64,000 nt of DNA from Natronosporangium sp035305625 (GCA_963809545.1 CAWEKD010000005.1:1054001-1118000), one strand, 5' to 3'. Shown: positions 22,887 to 31,081, counted from the stretch's first letter. The notes: generated by a model not told the origin, from the letters alone. Numbers and translations: made by a program.

Positions 22887-23383
22887 CGCGTGCCTCCGGG
22901 CATCGGTGAGCGGGAGCGGCCACGTGCGCGTACCACCCGGCCGGCGAGGGCGGCGCCGACAGCCACCGCACACCACGTTGCCACCACCGTGGACAGAAGG
23001 TAGGCCGCGGCGAGCGACGCCCGCCCGGAACTAAAGAGCTGGTAGGTGTCCAGCACGTACGTGGAGTACGTGGTGAAGCCGCCGAGCACTCCCACGGTCA
23101 GGAACAGCCGCAGCCGGCCCCGGGTCGGTGCCAGTTCACTGAACAGGACGGTCAGGATCCCCACCAGCAGACAGCCGGTGACGTTGACCGCGAAGGTCGC
23201 CCACGGGAACCCACCGCTCGGGGGAGGGGAGACGGTCGCCACCCCGTGGCGGGCGAGCGCACCCAGTGCGCCCCCGGCCGCCACCACCGCCAGCGCTGAC
23301 CGAAGTCGGGGTGGGGAGGCCACGCGGGCCGAGGAGTCGGCACCGGTCCGGCCGGTCGCCACGGTCGTCGCGGGGTACGACAT
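22883..23383 (-). CDS. crcB: fluoride channel CrcB/Fluc, first copy (166 aa)
   Basis: Same family: LAVVAAGGALGALARHGVAT, SGGFPWATFAVNVTGCLLVG and GVLGGFTTYSTYVLDTYQLF. An extra 30-residue hydrophilic N-terminus precedes the first helix; the ATG at 23383 has GGTGGAGGC just upstream and is therefore preferred. It overlaps the following crcB by 4 bp. I looked for a fluoride riboswitch in the 150 bases upstream and saw no convincing match. Confidence 0.88.
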   Translation of the reverse strand: MSYPATTVATGRTGADSSARVASPPRLRSALAVVAAGGALGALARHGVATVSPPPSGGFPWATFAVNVTGCLLVGILTVLFSELAPTRGRLRLFLTVGVLGGFTTYSTYVLDTYQLFSSGRASLAAAYLLSTVVATWCAVAVGAALAGRVVRARGRSRSPMPGGTR

Positions 23384-23534
23384 GCCGCCTCCACCAGTGA
23401 TGAGGTCTGGTAGGGACCGTTGGCACCAGGCGGTTCCCCGCGTCGTGCGGGCGGCGGGCCCCACCGCCGTCGGGCACCGAGTGTACCGGTGGGGCGGCGT
23501 ACGCTGGCCTGGTCGCCGTGTGGAGGTGTGAGGC

Positions 23535-23858
23535 ATGTCGGTGCTGGTCGCGTTCTCGGCCACCCCGCTGGGAGTGGGGGAACGGGTGGGGGAGATCGTC
23601 GCGGAAGCGGTCCGGGTGGTCCGCGAGTCCGGGTTGCCCAACCAGACGGACGCGATGTTCACCCTGGTCGAGGGGGAGAGCTGGGACGAGGTGATGGACG
23701 TGGTGAAACGGGCGGTGGAGGCGGTGGCCGCCCGGGCGCCTCGGGTCAGCACCGTGATCAAGGTCGACTACCGCCCCGGGGCGACCGGCGCGTTGACCGC
23801 GAAGGTCGAATCAGTGGAGCGCTACCTGGCCGGAGGGAGCGAGCCAGCGGCCGAGTGA
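23535..23858 (+). CDS. MTH1187 family thiamine-binding protein (107 aa)
   Basis: A single-domain alpha/beta protein of the MTH1187/YkoF-like family (DUF77): LVAFSATPLGVGERVGEIVA, TDAMFTLVEGESWDEVMDVV and VSTVIKVDYRPGATGAL are the conserved blocks. Family members bind thiamine or related heterocycles and assemble as tetramers; the physiological role is not settled. The length is normal. It starts with GTGGAGGTGTGAGGC upstream and is divergent from the crcB pair. The CRISPR leader begins soon after its stop. Confidence 0.85.
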   Translation: MSVLVAFSATPLGVGERVGEIVAEAVRVVRESGLPNQTDAMFTLVEGESWDEVMDVVKRAVEAVAARAPRVSTVIKVDYRPGATGALTAKVESVERYLAGGSEPAAE

Positions 23859-23984
23859 CGCGGCGCCGTCCCGCATGCTGCCTGTGATTGGATCACCACT
23901 CCCTGGGCCGGACCGACCTGAACACCCTGCGCCCCTGGCACCAGCCGCCGCTGCATCAGGGCGCGGAGGGCGGTCGGTGGCACG

Positions 23985-24062
23985 GGGCAGGTGCAACGGC
24001 CACGCAGGAGCAAAGTCATGCAAAAATGTGGTGACCGCGTGTAAAGACGCTGGTCAGCAAGT
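23985..24062 (+). promoter_or_regulatory. CRISPR leader (relatively A/T-rich)
   Basis: The stretch just left of the first repeat contains GTCATGCAAAAATGTGGTG and GTAAAGACGCTGGTCAGCAA and is clearly poorer in G/C than its surroundings. Repeat decay is at the opposite (right) end of the array, so the leader and the transcription start of the array should be here, reading rightward. The exact promoter is not resolved. Confidence 0.55.
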
Positions 24063-25658
24063 GTGCTCCCCGCACGCGCGGGGATGATCCCGCGCACGGC
24101 CATGGCAGCTGCCCGGAAGCTGACGTGCTCCCCGCACGCGCGGGGATGATCCCCACCGGTGCCGCGCCGAGCTAGTCCGAGCCGTGCTCCCCGCACGCGC
24201 GGGGATGATCCGTCGTCGCCGGCACAGCATGCGGCGGCGATCCGCGTGCTCCCCGCACGCGCGGGGATGATCCGCGACCGCGGCGGCTGAGCCGCGTCGA
24301 CCGGCGTGCTCCCCGCACGCGCGGGGATGATCCCGCTCGCCCGGCACGACGCCGACGTGCCGCGCGCGTGCTCCCCGCACGCGCGGGGATGATCCCGCGT
24401 CGAGACCGCGTCGCCGAGGTCAGCCGAGTGCTCCCCGCACGCGCGGGGATGATCCCGCGTACTGGCGCGAGCTCGCACGGCCGTGCGCGTGCTCCCCGCA
24501 CGCGCGGGGATGATCCGCGACGGCGATGCGGCCGCGAGCCGCCGCCGTGCTCCCCGCACGCGCGGGGATGATCCCGCCGGCGCATGCGGCGATCGCACTG
24601 CGCACGTGCTCCCCGCACGCGCGGGGATGATCCCCGATGCCTGTAGCGCTCACCGATGGCAGCTGCCGGGTGCTCCCCGCACGCGCGGGGATGATCCGCG
24701 CGTCCTCGGCACGCTGACCAGCGCGGGCCGTGCTCCCCGCACGCGCGGGGATGATCCCGTCACGCGGTGCCTCGGCGCGACGTGCTCGGACGTGCTCCCC
24801 GCACGCGCGGGGATGATCCGCATCACCGGCCACGAGCCTGATGCCAGCGTGACCGTGCTCCCCGCACGCGCGGGGATGATCCGCGCCGGACGTGCGGCGT
24901 GGCTGCATGGCGAGTGCTCCCCGCACGCGCGGGGATGATCCGCGCCAGGCGGCTGACGTCACGGCATCGTTACGTGCTCCCCGCACGCGCGGGGATGATC
25001 CCGTCACGCGTGCCCGGCGATCGCACTCGGGCGGCGTGCTCCCCGCACGCGCGGGGATGATCCCAGGTCTGACGCTACCGACGCGTAGCGCCGATGCGTG
25101 CTCCCCGCACGCGCGGGGATGATCCCGGGCGATCGCCCGTGCGGCGTCGAGCGCCAGGTCGTGCTCCCCGCACGCGCGGGGATGATCCGCCGCGAGCCGG
25201 CCATCGACACGGCTCGCACGCGTGCTCCCCGCACGCGCGGGGATGATCCGCGTGCCGACGATCGCGGCGACCAGCTGGCTGCGTGCTCCCCGCACGCGCG
25301 GGGATGATCCGCATGCCCGTTGTGCTGCCGAGCCCGACAGCCGCGTGCTCCCCGCACGCGCGGGGATGATCCGCCGCCAGCGCGCGGACCCGGTCGACGC
25401 GTCGTGCTCCCCGCACGCGCGGGGATGATCCGCGTCCGCTATGCGGGAGCTGGCCGCCGCCGTGCTCCCCGCACGCGCGGGGATGATCCGCCCCAGAAGG
25501 CGGCCGCGACCGAACAGGTGTGGTGCTCCCCGCACACGCGGGGATGATCCCACCTTTCACCGGCTGACGCTAAGCACCTTTGTGTGCTCCCTGCACGTGC
25601 GGGGATGGTCATGCGTCGACGGGGAGAGGAGTGCTCCCTGCAACTGTGGGGGTGATCC
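24063..25658 (+). CRISPR. type I-E CRISPR array, 27 repeats / 26 spacers, no cas genes in window
   Basis: A 28-bp repeat (first copy 24063-24090, beginning GTGCTCCCCG and ending GGATGATCC, with palindromic CCCCGC/GCGGGG arms) recurs at 24063, 24125, 24184, 24246, 24306, 24366, 24428, 24489, 24547, 24606, 24670, 24730, 24792, 24855, 24914, 24974, 25036, 25098, 25161, 25222, 25283, 25345, 25404 and 25462 without change. The copy at 25523 has one change, those at 25584 and 25631 are degenerate, and the last spacer is only 19 nt. Repeat form and orientation match type I-E (Cse/Cascade). Decay at the right end puts the leader on the left. The other spacers are 30-36 nt. The first base of all 25 spacers after the first 25 repeats is G or C. 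Confidence 0.97.
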
Positions 25659-25786
25659 CAAGCCGGGGATCAGGCTCCATGACTTGCGCCACTGACGGTC
25701 CATGACGTTCGTGATGGGGTCGACCTGGAGAGGCGCGGGATGAGGCGGCGCCAACCTTGGCCGCAGCCGATCCCAAACGGGAAATG

Positions 25787-25824
25787 AAAAAGCCCGGCGC
25801 CAGCCGTTTGGCAGGTCACCGGGC
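25787..25824 (-). terminator. intrinsic terminator of tRNA-Arg
   Basis: Downstream of the tRNA on the leftward strand, GCCCGG (25824-25819) pairs with CCGGGC (25797-25792), with a further inner pairing (GCC-AAAC-GGC), followed by TTTTT (25791-25787). A true rho-independent terminator with a U run, unusual in this G/C-rich window. Confidence 0.75.
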
Positions 25825-25829
25825 CTTGC

Positions 25830-25905
25830 TGGCGCGCCCGGAGGGATTCGAACCCCCAACCTCTTGATCCGTAGTCAAGTGCTCTATCCGTTGAGCTACA
25901 GGCGC
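25830..25905 (-). tRNA. tRNA-Arg (anticodon ACG)
   Basis: Leftward tRNA. The acceptor GCGCCTG pairs with CGGGCGC (one G-U). The anticodon stem CTTGA/TCAAG holds the loop CTACGGA with anticodon ACG, and the T-arm contains GGTTCGAATCC. The 73-nt body is 25833-25905 and CCA is encoded at 25830-25832. Reads CGN arginine codons. It lies just right of the CRISPR array and is followed by an intrinsic terminator. Confidence 0.95.
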
Positions 25906-26502
25906 GAGCGCACCTAGTGTACATGCCCCGGCGGGAAGCGCCGAACCGACTTCCTGTCTATCGTTTTATGCCGGTTTGCCGGTTTAATGCAGGCCGGTGG
26001 TTCGCGAGCCAAGGTACGGACCGGTTAGCAGGCCGCATCGCTACCGCGCCTATTCGCCCCGCAGCGCGGCCAGGGCCGGTCGACCTCGGTGAGGGCCTTG
26101 GCGTCGGCCCAGGTCACCGTGCTCGTCGGCCCGGGTCGGCAGCCAGCTGGTCTGGGATCCCCGTGGATGGGTAGCCGCCGTTCCTGCCCTCCCGCACCCC
26201 GCGTGCAGGAGCGCCGGTGAGCTCCGCAGCCGAGCAGACGCCCGCTCCCGCTCCTCGAAGCGCAGCGCGAGCGGCAGCTTCGCCTCCCCTGCAACCAGTA
26301 TCGGGCGGCATCTGCCTCAGCAGCTCCTGGCCAGCCGCTGGACGGCCAGCCGGTGTTTCGGCACGGCCTGCCCGTGAGCGCCTGTCCAGCGAGCGCCAGC
26401 CATGGTGCGGGGTCGTCGCCCGTGCGGTTGTTCCCGCACGGGCCCGGCCCCGTCACAGTCGCCCGCCGCCCGGCGCCTGGTGGGCGGGCCGGGCGGCGTG
26501 GA
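25906..26502. other. about 600 bp without a supported gene
   Basis: Several open frames exist on both strands but none has gene-like protein sequence or a ribosome-binding site. The stretch separates tRNA-Arg from the ECF sigma factor gene. I see no tRNA fragment or transposon end. Confidence 0.5.
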
Positions 26503-27162
26503 TCAGCCGAACAGATCTACTTTCAACGCGTCCAGTCGGGGGTCCCGGGCGAGCACTCGTACCGCCCGGTAGGTAGCGGCCTTGACTGCTCCTTCCTGGG
26601 TGTCCAATTTGATGGCGGTGTCGCGGACTGACAGCCCTTCCAGGTAGCGCAGCCGCACCACCTGCTGCTGCCAGTCGGTGAGTTCGCCGATCGCCGCGAG
26701 CAGCACCGAGCGCACATAGCGGCGATGCTGCTCAGCGACCACTGTGGCATCAACCTCGCTGCTTCCGTCCCCCCAGATGGTGGAGTTACGGTCAGCGTCG
26801 GCATCGAATCCGAGATCACCGCACGGCACCTGCAGTCGGCGCCAGGCGGATTTGTAGTAGTCGACGACCAGGTTGCCGGCGATCGTGAGTAGCCAGGCTA
26901 CGAACGGCCGCCCCATTTCCTGGTAGGTGTCGATGCGGGCTAGGGCCCGAACGAAGGTTTCATGAGTGAGGTCGTCGGCCAAATGGCGATCACCGTTGAG
27001 TCGACGGACCAGATAGCGGTGCACGATGTCCCGGCTTTGCCGGTAGAGATCACCGAACGCCTCATGATTTCCGCGCGCTGCCGCGGCTCGTAGAGGGCGT
27101 TCGGCGTCTGAGACGCTGCCTGGCGTCTCGGTATCCGGAGGGAGGTAGTGAATACAGGTCAT
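26503..27162 (-). CDS. ECF-type RNA polymerase sigma factor (219 aa)
   Basis: Region 2 lies at about residues 35-105 (FGDLYRQSRDIVHRYLVRRL, ADDLTHETFVRALARIDTYQ, FVAWLLTIAGNLVVDYYKSA) and region 4 at about 155-210 (GELTDWQQQVVRLRYLEGLS, VRDTAIKLDTQEGAVKAATY). No C-terminal extension and no recognisable anti-sigma gene nearby. It overlaps the upstream small HTH gene by four bases, which may supply the regulation usually given by an anti-sigma factor. ATG at 27162. Confidence 0.87.
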   Translation of the reverse strand: MTCIHYLPPDTETPGSVSDAERPLRAAAARGNHEAFGDLYRQSRDIVHRYLVRRLNGDRHLADDLTHETFVRALARIDTYQEMGRPFVAWLLTIAGNLVVDYYKSAWRRLQVPCGDLGFDADADRNSTIWGDGSSEVDATVVAEQHRRYVRSVLLAAIGELTDWQQQVVRLRYLEGLSVRDTAIKLDTQEGAVKAATYRAVRVLARDPRLDALKVDLFG

Positions 27163-27425
27163 TGGTACGGTTCCTGCGCCCGTTCAAAAAGGACTTCTAC
27201 GGGAACTCCCAGGTCCGCTGCCATGCGCATCGCAAGGTCGAGACTCGCCATTCGATCGCCCGACCGCAGGCGAAACATCGTTGACCGGTGGATGCCGTGC
27301 AGCGCGGCCTGAGCAGTGATGTTGTGGGCGCCCCGTCGCGCCGCTAGCGCGTCGTGGACGCTCACCCGGAGTCGAACTGGCACCCTGCTCCGAGGTGCCT
27401 GATTACGTGGAGTGGTCGGGTTCAC
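27159..27425 (-). CDS. small helix-turn-helix (XRE-like) protein coupled to ECF sigma factor (88 aa)
   Basis: A single HTH unit: HNITAQAALHGIHRSTMFRL and RSGDRMASLDLAMRMAADLG, with helix 3 as HRSTMFRLRSG, followed by VPVEVLFE as in XRE domains. It has no other domain. The GTG at 27425 is the first start; the stop overlaps the sigma factor ATG (ATGA), so the two are translated together. It probably binds DNA near this locus. Whether it binds the sigma factor is open. Confidence 0.7.
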   Translation of the reverse strand: MNPTTPRNQAPRSRVPVRLRVSVHDALAARRGAHNITAQAALHGIHRSTMFRLRSGDRMASLDLAMRMAADLGVPVEVLFERAQEPYQ

Positions 27426-27647
27426 GGCGTCACGCTAACCGTCGCCTTGAGACGACGCAGGGGAAGCGCAGGAATTAAATTAGATTCACTCTGTGGGGGG
27501 AGGTTGATCGGATACTGCACGCGCTCGATCGGACTATCCCCTGATACGCCAGTGATGAAGTGAGGCTGGCGGGGTGTCCCCGGGAAAGTCGCAAGTTGGC
27601 TACGATGCGGGCCAACCGGAGCAGGCAGGGAGCGTGAGTGGGTGACA

Positions 27648-28244
27648 ATGGCCGACAGCGGGGCGCCGGCTAGTGAATGGGGTCGATATCTTCGTCGTAT
27701 TACCTCCGCTCCGGGATGGTCAGTGGCGCGATTGGCGCGAGAATCCGGGATTCATCGCGCGACGATCTTCGAGTGGATTCGGGGAGACGGCGAGTCGGTG
27801 ACGATCGGCAGTGTCCGCGCGGTCGCCGCCGCCTCTGGAGACGATTTGCAGAACGCCCTTCGGGCAGCGGCGAACCTGGCACCCGCGACCGTCCCCAGCG
27901 GTGGGCAGCCGGACGAGGCCGATGAGGAGACCGAGCTGATTCGGAGCGCGCCACTCGGCCAGGATGTGAAGCGCCGGATGCTGGCACGCCTGGCGGAGCT
28001 ACGGGAGCAGCACCGCCGCCAGCGGCTACGGATCCTCGAGTGGATGGTCACGCAGGAAGTGGAGTTCCACCGAGGCTGTGAACACAGCTGCGCGCCGGAC
28101 CGGCAGCCCGGTCCGGCGGCGGCCGAACCGCCCAGGGCCGGGGTAACCCGGCCAGGGCGGATGGCAAATGTAGTGGCGGAGGCTCGGGGATTTGAACCCC
28201 GGATGGGCGTAAGCCCAAACCGCATTAGCAGTGCGGCGCCATAG
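27648..28244 (+). CDS. helix-turn-helix protein whose frame runs into tRNA-Ser (up to 198 aa)
   Basis: The N-terminus is an XRE-like HTH (YLRRITSAPGWSVARLARES, GIHRATIFEWIRGDGESVTI) similar to the small HTH of the divergent operon. A charged helical part follows (VKRRMLARLAELREQHRRQR, LRILEWMVTQEVEFHRGCE). After about residue 145 the frame crosses two hairpins and the antisense of tRNA-Ser, so the last 50 residues are probably not the original C-terminus: an out-of-frame TGA near 28078 would end a normal-length protein. Start ATG 27648 or GTG 27642. Confidence 0.65.
   Translation: MADSGAPASEWGRYLRRITSAPGWSVARLARESGIHRATIFEWIRGDGESVTIGSVRAVAAASGDDLQNALRAAANLAPATVPSGGQPDEADEETELIRSAPLGQDVKRRMLARLAELREQHRRQRLRILEWMVTQEVEFHRGCEHSCAPDRQPGPAAAEPPRAGVTRPGRMANVVAEARGFEPRMGVSPNRISSAAP
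28093..28160. terminator. two strong hairpins between the HTH gene and tRNA-Ser
   Basis: A perfect 11-bp stem with CAGC loop at 28093-28118 and a long near-perfect stem at 28128-28160 (CCGCCC... pairing with ...GGGCGG). Neither has a T run. They could end transcription from the rightward HTH gene, from the leftward tRNA-Ser, or from both. Confidence 0.5.
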
Positions 28245-28265
28245 ACCAGACTAGGCGAAGCCTCC
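28174..28265 (-). tRNA. tRNA-Ser (anticodon GCT)
   Basis: Leftward class II tRNA with a long variable arm. The acceptor GGAGGCT pairs with AGCCTCC. The anticodon stem CCGCA/TGCGG holds CTGCTAA with anticodon GCT, the variable arm is GGGCTTACGCCC-like and the T-arm contains GGTTCAAATCC. The body is 28177-28265, with CCA encoded at 28174-28176. Reads AGC/AGT codons. Confidence 0.95.
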
Positions 28266-28396
28266 ATCGGCGACGTGAATATGCCGCCGCCGCTCGAGGA
28301 TACAGGGCAGCGGAGGGGGAGGGCAACGGCACCTTCCGGAGGTTGCCTCGAGTCACGTCCTGCGTGCCGGCTTTGGAACAGTTAGGCTGCCAAAGC

Positions 28397-29254
28397 ATGG
28401 CCGACAAGCGCGACACTTCCGACGGAATTCCGCAGGCCCGCACTCCGGAGCAGGCAGCTGACCAGCCGCCGGAGGTCGCGGACGAGGCCGACGCGCGGAA
28501 GCCGGCCGTCGAGGCGGCTGCGGCCCAGGTAGCGGCCCAGCCCGATACCGAATCGCGCCCAGACGAAGGAGCCGACGCCGTTCCCACCCGTCAGGTAGAG
28601 CAGGTGGCCAGCCAGCCGATCCCGCTCTCCACGTCCACCGTACCCGGGGCCTGGTGGGACGCGGCCTGGGAAGCGCTCCGCCACCCCGATCAGCCGCCCC
28701 GCCGGCTGGCGGAGCTGGCGGTGGCTGAGCTCGGCCCCCGAGCCGCCGCCTGGGGCGCCTGGCTTCGGCGCACCTATCCGGACCCACCAGCGCACGGGAT
28801 CGTGCGGCTGGCGGTCCATGCCGCCACCCAGGCCGGACGGGCTCTGGCGTTGGCGGAAGTGGGCGGCCCACTCTTGGCGCCGGCGCGGCTCGTCGGGGCC
28901 GCCTGGGTGCGGGCCACCCTGGTGCTGCGGGTGGCCGCCGCCTATGGGCACGACCCGACTGATCCGCAGCGGGTGGACGACTTGATCGAGGTGTGCCAGC
29001 TGGATCCGGAGGCCACCGGAGACCTGTTCCCGCTCGCCCGGATTAGCGGGGGAGCCGGCCAACTCGGGCTGCTCCGCGCCGCGGTGAGCCGGTTCACCTG
29101 GCGCAAAGGGCCGGGTGCACAGGCGGTCCGCGCCCTGTTCGCCGCTAGTGAGTACACCGACCAGTTGACCAAACTGGCCTACCGGGCGGTGCGGCACTAC
29201 CGGCCGGGTAGCGCGGCCAACACCGAGGCCAGCAGCGCGTCCAGTTCCTCCTGA
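28397..29254 (+). CDS. EcsC-like protein with disordered N-terminus (285 aa)
   Basis: Residues 1-90 are Ala/Pro/Glu/Asp-rich and low complexity (QAADQPPEVADEADARKPAV). From about 95 on there is a mostly helical domain (LAELAVAELGPRAAAWGAWL, LVGAAWVRATLVLRVAAAYG, HDPTDPQRVDDLIEVCQL) resembling EcsC family proteins, whose function is unclear. The ATG at 28397 fits the start of the acidic region. The 3' end overlaps the convergent CPBP gene by 58 bp. Confidence 0.65.
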   Translation: MADKRDTSDGIPQARTPEQAADQPPEVADEADARKPAVEAAAAQVAAQPDTESRPDEGADAVPTRQVEQVASQPIPLSTSTVPGAWWDAAWEALRHPDQPPRRLAELAVAELGPRAAAWGAWLRRTYPDPPAHGIVRLAVHAATQAGRALALAEVGGPLLAPARLVGAAWVRATLVLRVAAAYGHDPTDPQRVDDLIEVCQLDPEATGDLFPLARISGGAGQLGLLRAAVSRFTWRKGPGAQAVRALFAASEYTDQLTKLAYRAVRHYRPGSAANTEASSASSSS

Positions 29255-30003
29255 AACAGGCTGTAACCGACGAACGCCACCACATCCAGCAGAGTGTGGG
29301 CCACCACCAGCGGCATCACCCGTCGATACCGCAGGTAGAACAGCCCGAACACCACCCCCATGGCGGCGTTGCCGAGGAACCCACCGAACCCTTGGTAGAG
29401 GTGGTACGACCCGCGCAGCAGCGCGTGCGCGGTGAGCACGGCCGGGATCCCCCACCCCAATTCCCGCAGCCGCTGGAACAGGTAGCCCACCCCCACCACC
29501 TCCTCCAGCAGCGCGTTCTGGGCGGCAGCGAGGATCAGCACCGGCACCGTCCACCACGCCGCCGCCAGCGCCGCCGGCACGATCCGCACCCCGAACCCGA
29601 AGTGCAACGCGGCCACGTACAGCGCCAGCCCCGGCACCCCGATCACCGCCGTGAGCACCAGCCCGGTACCGAGGTCGAACCGGGGCCGACGGAGATCCAG
29701 CCCGATCAGTCGAGTGCCGCCGCCCGGATACCGGTTCAGCAGGTAGAGCACGAGCAGCACCGGCACCACCGCGAGCGAGATCCGCAGCAGTTGGTGGGTC
29801 AGGTCGAACCACGGCCGATCCGGCAGTTGGGAGACGTTGAGGGCCGCGGTCTGCTCCGACAACGCGGTGCCCCGGGTGAGGCGCTCAGCGATCCGCAGTA
29901 CGGACATGAGGGCCGAGGCGCCCAGGGACACCCCCAGCACCAGCAGCACCTCGTTACGCAGGACCGAACGCGGCGGCGCCGCCGGAGGGGCCGTGGTCGT
30001 CAT
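29197..30003 (-). CDS. CPBP family intramembrane glutamic protease (268 aa)
   Basis: Polytopic membrane protein with about seven hydrophobic segments. The three CPBP/Abi motifs are visible: motif 1 with the catalytic Glu pair in AAQNALLEEVVGVGYLFQRL, motif 2 RGSYHLYQGFGGFLGNAAMG (Arg/His), and motif 3 LVVAHTLLDVVAF (His, Asp). These proteins resemble type II CAAX prenyl endopeptidases; bacterial members act in protein processing or bacteriocin immunity. Start at 30003 (ATG); an upstream open frame gives no domain. Overlaps the EcsC-like gene tail to tail. Confidence 0.88.
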   Translation of the reverse strand: MTTTAPPAAPPRSVLRNEVLLVLGVSLGASALMSVLRIAERLTRGTALSEQTAALNVSQLPDRPWFDLTHQLLRISLAVVPVLLVLYLLNRYPGGGTRLIGLDLRRPRFDLGTGLVLTAVIGVPGLALYVAALHFGFGVRIVPAALAAAWWTVPVLILAAAQNALLEEVVGVGYLFQRLRELGWGIPAVLTAHALLRGSYHLYQGFGGFLGNAAMGVVFGLFYLRYRRVMPLVVAHTLLDVVAFVGYSLFQEELDALLASVLAALPGR

Positions 30004-30053
30004 GGCCAGTAAGCGTACGTGCCGGTATCGGCCGGTCCAGAGCCCACGCCGCG

Positions 30054-30986
30054 CTACGGCGGGGACTGGTACCGCCACTGCAACCGGTAGCGGGCGTGCA
30101 CCGATGGGGTTTCGGTCTCCCACTCGAACACGGCCTGATCGGCGGCCGAGCGCTGCACGACCGGGGTACGGAGCGGCGCCTCCCCGGTCAGGGAGGACTC
30201 CACCCCCCATACGTACGGGCGCAACTGGCGGGGCAGTTCGAGCCGGACCGCCAGCCGGCCGGTGGGTAGCCGGATCGCCCGCTGGAACCACTGCCCCCAG
30301 AGCCGGTCACTGACCGTATAGCCGTACTCGATCGTGGTGCGCTGACCGGGATAGAGCGGGAAGCGGCCGGAGTCATTTTCGAGCAGGAGCCAGATCTCCT
30401 TGAAGGTGTCCCGGTCCTGCTTCACCCGCCAGCGCATCGGCTCGTCCGAGTGCGCCGCAGCGCTGCACCGGGCGTAGAGGTTGAGCGCGTCCAGCGAGAG
30501 CGGATGCTCCCGATGGTGCCGACGGGAGCGTTCCGGATCATGCGGATAGCGGTCCACCACGATCCGGATCAACCACCGGCTGATCGGTTCCGTGCCGGCG
30601 TTGTACAGCGACCGGCGCACCACACACCGGTAGTGGCCGTCTCGATGGGACAGGGTGGCGAGTTCCTGCTCCACCACCGGCCCCGGGCCAGGAGGACGCC
30701 ACTGCCGGGGCACCAGGTCACCACCGCGGCTGCGGGCAGCCGCGCGCGCCTCGTCGTACTCCACGAACGCCTGCCAGAGCGCGCCGTTGGTTTGCAGCAC
30801 CGCCTCTGCCCGGCGGGCGAAGTCGGAGGTGGGGCGGTGCCGGCACCGCTCGATGTGGCTGAGATACGACGGGTCGAAGCCCATGTGGGCGGCTAGCTGT
30901 TTCTTGGTCAGACCACGAGTGGTGCGCCAACGCGCGAACAACGCAGCGAATCGGGCTGCACTGCGCTCGAGAGGAGAGCTCGTCAT
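30054..30986 (-). CDS. XRE-family transcriptional regulator with large C-terminal domain (310 aa)
   Basis: HTH at about residues 20-70: TRGLTKKQLAAHMGFDPSYL, SHIERCRHRPTSDFARRAEA. The C-terminal 200 residues (RCVVRRSLYNAGTEPISRWL, RIVVDRYPHDPERSRRHHRE, TIEYGYTVSDRLWGQWFQRA) form a beta-rich domain seen in actinobacterial regulators of this size; no ligand is known. Divergent from the FhuF-like gene, sharing a 100-bp region with the iron box, so it could be iron-regulated as well. Confidence 0.82.
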   Translation of the reverse strand: MTSSPLERSAARFAALFARWRTTRGLTKKQLAAHMGFDPSYLSHIERCRHRPTSDFARRAEAVLQTNGALWQAFVEYDEARAAARSRGGDLVPRQWRPPGPGPVVEQELATLSHRDGHYRCVVRRSLYNAGTEPISRWLIRIVVDRYPHDPERSRRHHREHPLSLDALNLYARCSAAAHSDEPMRWRVKQDRDTFKEIWLLLENDSGRFPLYPGQRTTIEYGYTVSDRLWGQWFQRAIRLPTGRLAVRLELPRQLRPYVWGVESSLTGEAPLRTPVVQRSAADQAVFEWETETPSVHARYRLQWRYQSPP

Positions 30987-31062
30987 GGCTGGCGGCCTTC
31001 CACCCGGGGATTCCAGTTTCCGGCCCCCTGGCCCAATTTGGCAACCCGTCTGCGGCGGGAAC

Positions 31063-31081
31063 CTTGGTTAGGCTAGCCTTA
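31063..31081. promoter_or_regulatory. iron box (IdeR/DtxR-type operator) before the FhuF-like gene
   Basis: The 19-bp sequence CTTGGTTAGGCTAGCCTTA matches the iron-box consensus TTAGGTTAGGCTAACCTAA at 15 positions, including the whole core GGTTAGGCTA. It ends five bases before the ATG at 31087. Binding of Fe-loaded IdeR there would block transcription of a siderophore-reductase gene when iron is sufficient. Confidence 0.72.

Noticed and set aside
22883..23534. Fluoride riboswitch before the crcB pair
   Set aside because: The upstream 150 bases on the leftward strand contain G/C-rich stretches but not the conserved fluoride riboswitch pseudoknot sequences.
24063..25560. Long open frames with repeated RARAG/ACGEH-type motifs through the CRISPR array on both strands
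   Set aside because: They are translations of the 28-bp CRISPR repeat; spacer lengths break the frame and there is no start or ribosome-binding site.
25906..26502. Integrated element between tRNA-Arg and the sigma factor
   Set aside because: No integrase, no duplicated tRNA end and no inverted repeats of transposon type were seen.
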